NCBI GenBank assembly: GCA_025356635.1
Contig: JANXRY010000020.1
Location: 1-58,953, forward strand
Origin: Gammaproteobacteria bacterium
Lineage (GTDB): Bacteria > Pseudomonadota > Gammaproteobacteria > Xanthomonadales > Xanthomonadaceae
Direction: 5' to 3'
Length of the DNA: 58,953 nucleotides
The position numbers and the translations under genes are program-made. Positions 44,606 through 51,997 of the stretch are shown here, one piece after another. How positions within the stretch are numbered: position 1 is the stretch's first letter; every line of letters starts with the position of its first letter. Under the pieces are notes generated by a model, which worked only from the letters and a program-made list of their open reading frames with translations, was not told the origin of the DNA and ran no database searches.

Positions 44606-45517
44606 ATGGCAGGCAAAGGCGACTCACTCAAGACGATTTTCTACGCGCTTGGCGCCAATTTCGTCATTTTCCTCAGCAAAGCCGCAGCAGCGGCGATGAC
44701 CGGATCGGCGGCGTTGCTGGCCGAGGCGGTGCACTCGCTGGCCGATTGCGGCAATCAATTGCTGCTTCTTTTTGGCATCCGCCGCGCCAAGCGGCCGCCT
44801 TCGCCGGATTACCCGCTGGGTTACGGCAAGGAAATCTATTTCTGGTCGTTCCTGGTCGCCTTGATGCTGTTTTCGGTCGGCGGCATGTTTTCGCTCTACG
44901 AAGGCTGGCACAAACTGCAACAGCACGAGCCACTCACACGGCCATGGATCGCCATTGCCGTGCTGGTCTTCGGCATCGTTGCCGAGTCGGTTTCCATGCG
45001 TGCTTGCTTGCTGGAAGTGAACAAATCGCGCGGGAACATGAATTTGTGGCGCTGGTTCCACGAGAGCCGGCAGGTGGAGTTGGTGGTAATTTTCGGTGAG
45101 GATCTTGCCGCCTTGCTCGGCCTGGCGCTGGCGCTGGCGGCGGTGGTCGCGACCATGATCACTGGAAACTCCCTATTCGATGCGTTAGGCACCATTGGGA
45201 TCGGTCTACTGCTGATGGCGGTCGGCGTATTCGTGGCGATTCAGGTCAAGGCCATGTTGATCGGCCAGAGCGTGGACCCGGTGATGCGCCGCGAGATCGC
45301 CGCTTTCCTCGAAGCCCAGCCCGAACTCGGGAAAATCTTCAGCCTGATCACGTTGCAATTGGGTAACGAAATCATGGTGGCGGTGCAGGCCGAAATGGCC
45401 GATCCGGAGGCACCGACCTCGGCGACCATCACCCGCATCAATGCCATCGAAGTGGCGTTGAAGCAGCGTTTCCCGGAAGTGAAATGGAGTTTCTTCGAGC
45501 CTGACAACTCGCCCTGA
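44606..45517 (+). CDS. Cation diffusion facilitator family transporter
   Basis: 303 residues, six membrane helices and a cytoplasmic C-terminal domain. Helix II has the HxxxD metal motif (EAVHSLADCGNQ). In helix V the usual HxxxD is replaced by FGEDLAALLG, like the eukaryotic SLC30A9 branch. Residues between helices II and III (RPPSPDYPLGYGKEIYFWS) are typical of CDF. Probable divalent metal efflux; Zn, Co and Fe cannot be distinguished. It stands alone, divergent from GNAT-mfd and convergent with rlmJ. Confidence 0.88.
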   Translation: MAGKGDSLKTIFYALGANFVIFLSKAAAAAMTGSAALLAEAVHSLADCGNQLLLLFGIRRAKRPPSPDYPLGYGKEIYFWSFLVALMLFSVGGMFSLYEGWHKLQQHEPLTRPWIAIAVLVFGIVAESVSMRACLLEVNKSRGNMNLWRWFHESRQVELVVIFGEDLAALLGLALALAAVVATMITGNSLFDALGTIGIGLLLMAVGVFVAIQVKAMLIGQSVDPVMRREIAAFLEAQPELGKIFSLITLQLGNEIMVAVQAEMADPEAPTSATITRINAIEVALKQRFPEVKWSFFEPDNSP

Positions 45518-45521
45518 CGCC

Positions 45522-46364
45522 TCACGTTTCCTGTTTCAGCCACTCCAGGCGCCAGCTCGGGTGACGCTCCCCCAGTAGTCGCGCCAGCACCGGCAATACC
45601 GGAGCAAGTTCGGTATCGAGTTGCCAGGGCGGATTGAGGATCAACAGGCCGCTGCCATTGAGCCGCAATGGCGTGTCATCGGGATGGATCAGCAATTCAA
45701 CCATCAGCGCCGATTTGCACGGCAGATTCGCCGCCTTGCGAAAGAAGGCGTTCAGGGTTCGGCGCTGCTTGATTGGATACCAGAGCGCATAAATGCCGGT
45801 TGGCCAGCGCGCCAGGCCTTCCTTGAGCGCGTTCAAAATGACCGCGAATTCGTCGTCCTGGATTTCGTAAGGCGGATCAATCAGCACCAGCCCGCGTCGT
45901 TCCTTGGGCGGCAGCAGCGATTTGACGGCGGCATAGCCATCGCCTTGGCGCACGGTCACGCGGCGATCACTCTGGAACAGGGTGGTCAGCACGTGTGCTT
46001 CTTCCGGCTGCAATTCGCAGGCGACGAGGCGATCGTCGGAGCGCATCGCCTGCGCGGTGATCAGCGGTGAACCCGGATAGGTGATCAATGCGCCAACCGG
46101 ATTGTCGGCCTGGATGCGCTTCAGGTAGCGCTGGAGCAGGGCCGGCAAGCCATGCAGCACAAACAGCTTGAAGATGCCGCCCTGCGCCTCGCTGGTCTTT
46201 TCCGCCTGCTCGCCTTGCAACAGGTAACGGCCACGGCCAGCGTGGGTGTCGAGCACGAAGAACGGGCTGTCCTTGCGCTCGAGCGCCTCAAGGATCGCCA
46301 GCAGGACGACATGCTTGAGGACGTCGGCGTGGTTGCCGGCATGAAAGGCGTGGCGGTAATTCAT
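45522..46364 (-). CDS. rlmJ: 23S rRNA (adenine2030-N6)-methyltransferase
   Basis: 280 residues. MNYRHAFHAGNHADVLKHVVL is the diagnostic N-terminus; FVLDTHAGRGRYLL is SAM motif I and LVLIDPPYEIQDD the catalytic DPPY. Methylates A2030 of 23S rRNA. The start at 46364 lacks a Shine-Dalgarno and lies 10 nt after a -10-like TATATC shared back-to-back with the creB promoter region. Confidence 0.96.
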   Translation of the reverse strand: MNYRHAFHAGNHADVLKHVVLLAILEALERKDSPFFVLDTHAGRGRYLLQGEQAEKTSEAQGGIFKLFVLHGLPALLQRYLKRIQADNPVGALITYPGSPLITAQAMRSDDRLVACELQPEEAHVLTTLFQSDRRVTVRQGDGYAAVKSLLPPKERRGLVLIDPPYEIQDDEFAVILNALKEGLARWPTGIYALWYPIKQRRTLNAFFRKAANLPCKSALMVELLIHPDDTPLRLNGSGLLILNPPWQLDTELAPVLPVLARLLGERHPSWRLEWLKQET

Positions 46365-46374
46365 AACTGACGAG

Positions 46375-46382
46375 GATATAGT
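46375..46382. promoter_or_regulatory. Overlapping divergent -10 elements of rlmJ and creB
   Basis: The plus strand reads TATAGT at 46377-46382 (10 nt before the creB ATG 46393). The minus strand reads TATATC at 46380-46375 (10 nt before the rlmJ ATG). Predicted leaders are about 3-4 nt for both genes, and RNA polymerase could not occupy both at once. No convincing -35 elements were found. Confidence 0.35.
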
Positions 46383-46392
46383 CTTTACTGCC

Positions 46393-47064
46393 ATGACACG
46401 AATACTGCTGGTCGAAGACGAAACCGCCATCGCCGACGCCGTGCTTTACGCACTGCGCGCCGAAGGCTATGACACCCGGCACAGCCTGCTGGGCCTGAAT
46501 GCGCTGGAGCAACTGCGCAGCGGCGACTACGGCCTGGTCGTGCTCGACGTCGGCTTGCCCGACATCACCGGCTTCGATGTGTGCCGCGAGCTGCGAACCT
46601 TTTCTACCATCCCGGTCATCTTCCTGACGGCGCGCGATGGCGAATTCGATCGTGTACTCGGCCTGGAACTGGGCGCCGACGACTACATGGCCAAGCCGTT
46701 TTCGCCGCGCGAGCTGGTGGCAAGAGTGCGCGCCCGCCTGCGCCGTAGCCAGGTTGCCGAAAGCGCGTGGCGGGAGACAGGGCGCTTCCGGCACGACCCG
46801 GCTGGACAACGCATTCAATACGATCATGCGGAACTCATGCTCACCCGCTACGAATATCGGCTGCTCGCGGCCTTGCTGGCCAGGCCGGGCGCGATCTTCA
46901 GTCGCGAACGCCTGATGGACGATATCTGGCGCGATGCCAACGACACCGATGATCGAACTGTCGACACCCATATCAAGACGTTGCGCGCGAAATTGCGTGG
47001 CATCGACGCCGCCACCGATCCCATCCAGACGCATCGCGGTCTTGGCTACAGTTTGAAGGCCTGA
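46393..47064 (+). CDS. creB: Two-component response regulator CreB
   Basis: 223 residues. Receiver domain with phospho-acceptor Asp in LVVLDVGLPDITGFDVCREL, acidic pocket LLVEDE, Lys in DDYMAKPFSPREL; OmpR-type winged helix with LTRYEYRLLAALLARPGAIFSRERL and DRTVDTHIKTLRAKLR. CreB activates genes carrying the TTCAC-N6-TTCAC tag. It is 3 nt before creC. Confidence 0.92.
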   Translation: MTRILLVEDETAIADAVLYALRAEGYDTRHSLLGLNALEQLRSGDYGLVVLDVGLPDITGFDVCRELRTFSTIPVIFLTARDGEFDRVLGLELGADDYMAKPFSPRELVARVRARLRRSQVAESAWRETGRFRHDPAGQRIQYDHAELMLTRYEYRLLAALLARPGAIFSRERLMDDIWRDANDTDDRTVDTHIKTLRAKLRGIDAATDPIQTHRGLGYSLKA

Positions 47065-47067
47065 GCG

Positions 47068-48492
47068 ATGCGAATCGGACTGCGCATTTTCCTCGGCTAC
47101 TTCCTGATCGTCGGGCTGGCCGCGTTTTTCGTGATGCGGGTGTTCGTTGACGAGATCAAGCCGGGCGTGCGCCAGGCGATGGAATCGAGCCTGGTGGATA
47201 GCGCCAATTCGCTGGCGGTGCTGGCCGCGGCGGATTTGCGCGCCGGGCATATCGCCGACGGCACGTTCGCCACGGCCATCGATGGCCTTTCCACGCAAAC
47301 ACTGGCCGCGAAGATTTCCGGCGTCGCCAAAGAGAAATTCGGTTACCGCATCTATGTGGCGAATGCGCAGGGCATTGTCGTCTACGATTCCTGGCAACGT
47401 GATGTCGGCAAGGATTATTCGCACTGGAACGATGTTTATCTGACGCTGCGCGGGCGTTACGGCGCGCGCTCGACTCGCAGCGATCCGGCCGATGAGGAAA
47501 GTTCGGTGATGCATGTGGCGGCGCCGATTCGCGACGGCAGCAAGATCATCGGTGTGCTGACGGTTTCGCGCGAAAATCGGCTGTCGAAGCCGTTCATTGC
47601 CGCCAGCCGCGCCGCCATTCTGCGCCATGGCGCCTGGCTGCTCGGGCTGTCGTTCCTGATCGGCCTCGCGATGACCTTCTGGCTGACGCGCAGCGTCGAT
47701 CGCCTTGGCCGCTACGCCAAAGCCGTGACCGAGGGCGAACGCGCCGTGCTTCCTGATCTGGGTGGCGGCGAGTTTGGCGAACTCGGTCGCGCCCTGGAAA
47801 CCATGCGCGCCCGACTGGACGGCAAGCAATACGTCGAGCATTACGTGCAAACGCTTGCGCATGAGATGAAAAGCCCGTTGGCTGCGATCCGCGGCGCGGC
47901 CGAGATTCTCGAAGAATCGCCACCAGCACCGGATCGCGACCGCTTTCTGCGTCATATCACCGAGCAATCGCAGCGCCTGGCCGGCATGATCGACAAAGTG
48001 CTGGCGCTGGCGGCAGTGGAGCACCAGCAGGCACTGGAACGGATCGAGCCGGTGGATTGTGCCGAGCTGTTATCGGAGGCGCTGCGTCTGGCCGAACCGC
48101 GCCTTGCGCAGAAATCTCTGAGCATCGAGCCGCGGATCGATGCCGGGCTGCCGAAAGTGCAGGGCGACCGCTTCCTGCTCGGCCAGGCGATCGGCAACCT
48201 GCTCGACAATGCCATCGATTTTTCGCCGTCCGGCGGCGTCATCGCGATCCACCTGGCCCAGGAAGCCAACGAGCTGGTATTGCGCATGGAAGATGCCGGC
48301 CCAGGCATTCCCGAATTTGCGCGCGAGCGTGTATTCGAACGGTTTTTTTCCCTGCCACGCCCCGATGGCGCGCGCAGCAGCGGCCTGGGCCTGAGTTTCG
48401 TGCGCGAAGTCGCGGCACTGCATCGCGGTTCGGTCGCGCTCGCCAATCGTCCCGTCGGCGGAGCAGTCGCAGCCTTGCGATTGCCAGCTTGA
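47068..48492 (+). CDS. creC: Sensor histidine kinase CreC
   Basis: 474 residues. N-terminal helix (RIFLGYFLIVGLAAFFVM), periplasmic sensor region to about residue 185, second helix (WLLGLSFLIGLAMTFWLT), HAMP-like linker, H box TLAHEMKSPLAAIRG (His phosphorylated), N box GNLLDNAIDFS, and G boxes DAGPGIPE and GLGLSFVREV. The start MRIGLRIFLGYFLIV matches CreC of E. coli. Partner of CreB. Confidence 0.92.
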   Translation: MRIGLRIFLGYFLIVGLAAFFVMRVFVDEIKPGVRQAMESSLVDSANSLAVLAAADLRAGHIADGTFATAIDGLSTQTLAAKISGVAKEKFGYRIYVANAQGIVVYDSWQRDVGKDYSHWNDVYLTLRGRYGARSTRSDPADEESSVMHVAAPIRDGSKIIGVLTVSRENRLSKPFIAASRAAILRHGAWLLGLSFLIGLAMTFWLTRSVDRLGRYAKAVTEGERAVLPDLGGGEFGELGRALETMRARLDGKQYVEHYVQTLAHEMKSPLAAIRGAAEILEESPPAPDRDRFLRHITEQSQRLAGMIDKVLALAAVEHQQALERIEPVDCAELLSEALRLAEPRLAQKSLSIEPRIDAGLPKVQGDRFLLGQAIGNLLDNAIDFSPSGGVIAIHLAQEANELVLRMEDAGPGIPEFARERVFERFFSLPRPDGARSSGLGLSFVREVAALHRGSVALANRPVGGAVAALRLPA

Positions 48493-48510
48493 GCCTGACC
48501 GAATCGCCAC

Positions 48511-48526
48511 TTCACGTTCGCTACAC
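48511..48526 (+). promoter_or_regulatory. cre tag (CreB-binding site) upstream of creD
   Basis: TTCAC-GTTCGC-TACAC: the published CreB consensus TTCAC-N6-TTCAC with a single mismatch. It lies 77 nt before the creD ATG, in the 111-nt creC-creD gap. The downstream -10 is unclear; TAGTTT at 48559 is one possibility. It supports a separate CreB-activated transcript for creD. Confidence 0.6.
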
Positions 48527-48603
48527 AATCCGCACATCATCGGTTCACCCGCATGCCCTAGTTTGATTCGCAAAGCCGGACCTTCGTCCGACGGGAGCGC
48601 GTC

Positions 48604-49926
48604 ATGAATAAGCTGGGTTGGGTGCTGAAATCCATGGCCATCGGCTTCCTCAGCCTGCTGCTGCTCATCCCCCTGGGCATGATCAATGGCACGATCAAGG
48701 AGCGGATGACCTACCGCGCCGAAGCCGTCGCTTCGGTAGCGCAGAGCTTCGCAGGCGCGCAGTCGCTTTCGGGGCCAGTACTGGTGATTCCTTATTGGCA
48801 AGTCGTGCAAGTGACTGGCAAGGATGCGTATGGCCGCGACCTGGTGCGCAAGGAAAATCAAATGCGGCACTGGCTCTACTTCCCAAAATCGCTTCGACTC
48901 GACGGACGATTGCAGCCAAATATCCGCAAGCGCGGATTGCACGAAGTTCGGGTCTACGAATTACAGTCGACCCTGGGTGCCAGATTTGATCTCACTGTTC
49001 CTGAGCTACCGGAAGGCGTGCAGTCAGTCGGTCGCCCATATCTGGCGTTCGCGATTGCCGATGTCCGTGGTCTGCTTGGTTCACCTGAACTTACCCATGA
49101 TTCGCTGCCACTGTTACTGCAAAGGGGATTGGGCGGTGATCTACCTGGCACCGGCCTGCACGCGCCAATGGCGCCGGTGACGCCTGGACAGAAATTGAAT
49201 TTCGGCATCGTATTAAAATCGCGGCTCGCCGGCACCGAATCGCTTTCGATTGCGCCGATCGCCGACAGCAATCGTATTGCCTTGTCTTCGCCATGGCCGC
49301 ATCCGCAATTCGAAGGGCGTTTCCTGCCATTGCGATATCGCATTGACGACACCGGCTTCAATGCCGAATGGGATATTTCATCGCTCGCCGCCGGCACCCA
49401 GGGCCAGTTTTTGCAATCGACCGAACCGGCTCAGATCGATAATCTCACGGTCGGGCTGATCGAACCGGTGAACATCTACACGCAAGCCGACCGCGCCAGC
49501 AAGTACGGGATCCTGTTCGTGCTGCTGACTTTCGTCGGATTCTTCATGTTCGAACTGATCAAGCGACTGGCGATCCATCCGATCCAGTACGGCCTGGTCG
49601 GGCTGGCGTTGGCGATCTTCTTCCTGCTGCTGCTCAGCCTGTCCGAACACGTCGAATTCTGGATCGCCTACCTGATCGCCAGCGTCGCCTGCATCGGCCT
49701 GCTCGGTGTGTATCTTGCTTCCGTACTAAAGAGCCGAGCGCGTGGTGCCGGATTCGCGGTGATGCTGGCGCTGCTCTATGCAGCACTGTACGGATTGCTG
49801 ATCTCGGAAGACAATGCGCTCGTGCTCGGCTCGCTGATGCTGTTCGCGATCCTGGCAACGATCATGATCGTGACGCGCAAGATCGACTGGTACGCGCTCG
49901 GTACTGCAAACGCCTCGGAAAGCTAG
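48604..49926 (+). CDS. creD: CreD family inner membrane protein
   Basis: 440 residues. N-terminal helix (SMAIGFLSLLLLIPLGMI), large periplasmic part beginning MINGTIKERMTYRAEAVASVAQS with GPVLVIPY, and about six C-terminal helices (YGILFVLLTFVGFFMFELIKRLAIHPIQYGLVGLALAIFFLLLLSLSEHV region). CreD is the main CreB target; it affects envelope integrity and, in some species, beta-lactam tolerance. GGGAGCG lies about 6 nt before ATG 48604. Confidence 0.93.
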   Translation: MNKLGWVLKSMAIGFLSLLLLIPLGMINGTIKERMTYRAEAVASVAQSFAGAQSLSGPVLVIPYWQVVQVTGKDAYGRDLVRKENQMRHWLYFPKSLRLDGRLQPNIRKRGLHEVRVYELQSTLGARFDLTVPELPEGVQSVGRPYLAFAIADVRGLLGSPELTHDSLPLLLQRGLGGDLPGTGLHAPMAPVTPGQKLNFGIVLKSRLAGTESLSIAPIADSNRIALSSPWPHPQFEGRFLPLRYRIDDTGFNAEWDISSLAAGTQGQFLQSTEPAQIDNLTVGLIEPVNIYTQADRASKYGILFVLLTFVGFFMFELIKRLAIHPIQYGLVGLALAIFFLLLLSLSEHVEFWIAYLIASVACIGLLGVYLASVLKSRARGAGFAVMLALLYAALYGLLISEDNALVLGSLMLFAILATIMIVTRKIDWYALGTANASES

Positions 49927-50256
49927 ATGTCGCCGGTCGATCGCCTGCGCCTGCTGTCCCTGCCGGCGCGCCAGGCATTGCCCTGGCGCTGGGACCTGGC
50001 GCAATTGCAGCTCGGTTGTTGCGTCGCATGGCCGCGGCCCGGCACGGCGGACTGGGCGCAGCGCACGCAGTCACTTGCCACCGACTTCAAAGCGGAAGAA
50101 GGGTACATCGCACTCGCCTTCGAAGGCTATGCCTTGGTTGGTGCTTTGTGGTCTCATCGCGAGCAAGGTTGCGCGATTGTTTGCGGGCCGTACGTGATGC
50201 CGCAGTATCGCAACTGCGAGTTGGCGCAATTGCTGTTGTGGGTTCTCCGCCCCTAG
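49927..50256 (+). CDS. Hypothetical protein following creD
   Basis: 109 residues. It starts directly after the creD stop (TAG-ATG) with GGAAAG upstream, so it probably belongs to the cre operon. The sequence has an Arg/Leu-rich start (VDRLRLLSLPARQALPWRWDLAQLQ), DFKAEEGYIALAFEGYALVGALW and a hydrophobic end (ELAQLLLWVLRP); no signal peptide or known motif. I do not recognise a family. Codon use is similar to its neighbours. The 223-nt stretch after it (50257-50479) shows no gene or clear terminator. Confidence 0.5.
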   Translation: MSPVDRLRLLSLPARQALPWRWDLAQLQLGCCVAWPRPGTADWAQRTQSLATDFKAEEGYIALAFEGYALVGALWSHREQGCAIVCGPYVMPQYRNCELAQLLLWVLRP

Positions 50257-50479
50257 CTGACCATCGGAACGTGTTGCAAGGTTGCCAACGCGACCAAGGT
50301 GAAGGAGACCGCATGCAGCGTGTGCCCGGACGGGACACTGAACTCGTCGAGGGGCGCAACCAATGCCTGGATGCGGTCGTCGGCAACGAACGGGCCTGGC
50401 CGTTTCGTCCAGCGCTTGAGCCGACGGTAAACGAGCGTCGCGATGCCGCCGGTATCATGACATCAGCGGGCGCTAAGAC

Positions 50480-51994
50480 TCACTCCAGACAGATCTCGAG
50501 CTTCTGCCCGATGTCCTTGAGATAGCCGATTTCGGTATCGAGGTCGGAGCGCGTAAGTGGATGCGCGGCGAGCCATTGCTTGGAAAGCGTCAGGGTCATC
50601 TGGTCGTCCTGCACGCGCAGGCGGTGCAGCAGGATTGGCGTGCAGTCATGGCTGCGATGCAGCAGCACCGATAGGCGCAACAGCATCACGCAGCGCAGCG
50701 CTGCCCTGGCCATGCGATCGGGCAGGGCGTCGATGCTGGCCAGATTCAGGCCACGGCGCTGGTTGCGCACCAACGCGGCAATAAATTGCTGTTCCGTCCG
50801 CGAAAACCCCGCGATGTCGGAATGTTCGACCAAGTACGCGCCATGCTGGTGATATTGGCTGTGCGCGATCACCAGGCCGATCTCGTGGATGCGCACGGCC
50901 CAGACCAGCAGGCGGCGGTCGTCTTCGTCGAGATGCCAATCCTCGGCGGCTTGTTCGAACAGCCCCAATGCCGTGGTTTCGACGCGCTCGGTCTGCTCGC
51001 GATCCACGCCATAACGCGCGCATAGCGCCAGGATCGATGCGTCGCGTGGGTCGTGTTCGCCGCCGCGGCCGAGCATGTCGTAAAGCACGCCTTCGCGCAG
51101 GGCGTCATCGCTGACCTGCATGCGCTTGAGCTCAAGTTCGGCGAAGGCTGCGTCGAGGATCAATAGCCCGCCAGCGATCACCGGCCGGCGATCGGCGGAA
51201 AGCCCGGGTAGGCGAATATCCTGCAGGCGCTCGAAGTCCAACATACGATCACGAATGCCCGACAGCGCGACGTCAGTGATTGCGCCGCGCGTGAGTTTCA
51301 TTGCCGCTGCCATGTCGGCGATCGCCTTGATCGTGCCCGACGAACCGTAGACTTCCTGCCAGCCGAGGCTCCGATAGGCGGCGGCGAATTGCTGGAATTC
51401 AGCGGTGATTTCCGTCTGCGCATCTTTCCAGCGCTTCTTCGACAACTTGCCATCGGAGAAAAAACGGCGGGTAGTGGCAATGCAGCCCATCTGCAGGCTC
51501 TCGCGCTCCAGCGGCATGAAGCCCTTGCCGATGATGAATTCAGTCGAGCCGCCGCCGATGTCGATCACCAATCGGCGCTTGCCGCGCGGCGGTTGGCCGT
51601 GGGCGACACCGAGATAAATCAGGCGTGCTTCCTCGCGGCCGGAGACCACTTCGATGGCGTGGCCGAGCGTTGTCTCGGCCGGCATCAGGAACGACTGCGG
51701 ATTGCGCAGCTGGCGTACCGTATTGGTGGCGATCGCACGTACCCGCTGCCGGGGCAGGCTGGCCAGGCGTTGTCCAAACCGCGACAGGCAGTCCTGGGCA
51801 CGCAGTAGCGCTGCATCGTCAAGATGCCCGTCAGTGTCGAGGCCTTCGGCCAGCCGCACGTGTTCCTTGATCCGGTCGACGATGCGCAATTGGCCGAGCA
51901 CGTAGCGCGCCACGATCATGTGGAAACTATTCGAACCGAGATCAACCGCGGCCAGTAGATCGCCGTCTTGCAGGGGAGGCGCGCTATCAGGCAT
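50480..51994 (-). CDS. ppx: Exopolyphosphatase (Ppx/GppA family)
   Basis: 504 residues. ASKHA fold: LLAAVDLGSNSFHMIVARY (phosphate 1), catalytic Glu region VVSGREEARLIYLGVAHG, LVIDIGGGSTEFIIG (phosphate 2), and a C-terminal HD-like helical part with LVWAVRIHEIGLVIAHSQYHQHGAYLVEHSDIAGFS. Releases phosphate from polyphosphate; could also act on pppGpp. ATG 51994 lies 3 nt after the ppk stop. Confidence 0.94.
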   Translation of the reverse strand: MPDSAPPLQDGDLLAAVDLGSNSFHMIVARYVLGQLRIVDRIKEHVRLAEGLDTDGHLDDAALLRAQDCLSRFGQRLASLPRQRVRAIATNTVRQLRNPQSFLMPAETTLGHAIEVVSGREEARLIYLGVAHGQPPRGKRRLVIDIGGGSTEFIIGKGFMPLERESLQMGCIATTRRFFSDGKLSKKRWKDAQTEITAEFQQFAAAYRSLGWQEVYGSSGTIKAIADMAAAMKLTRGAITDVALSGIRDRMLDFERLQDIRLPGLSADRRPVIAGGLLILDAAFAELELKRMQVSDDALREGVLYDMLGRGGEHDPRDASILALCARYGVDREQTERVETTALGLFEQAAEDWHLDEDDRRLLVWAVRIHEIGLVIAHSQYHQHGAYLVEHSDIAGFSRTEQQFIAALVRNQRRGLNLASIDALPDRMARAALRCVMLLRLSVLLHRSHDCTPILLHRLRVQDDQMTLTLSKQWLAAHPLTRSDLDTEIGYLKDIGQKLEICLE

Positions 51995-51997
51995 GGA

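Noticed and set aside
46288-48024. Long minus-strand open frame (578 codons) opposite creB and creC
   Set aside because: Antisense frames of this length are expected opposite GC-rich genes; composition is low-complexity (His/Arg/Gln) and creBC are certain.
50257-50479. Possible gene in the gap between the creD-linked gene and ppx
   Set aside because: Frames on both strands show only biased composition and no start with a ribosome site; no hairpin terminator was found either.
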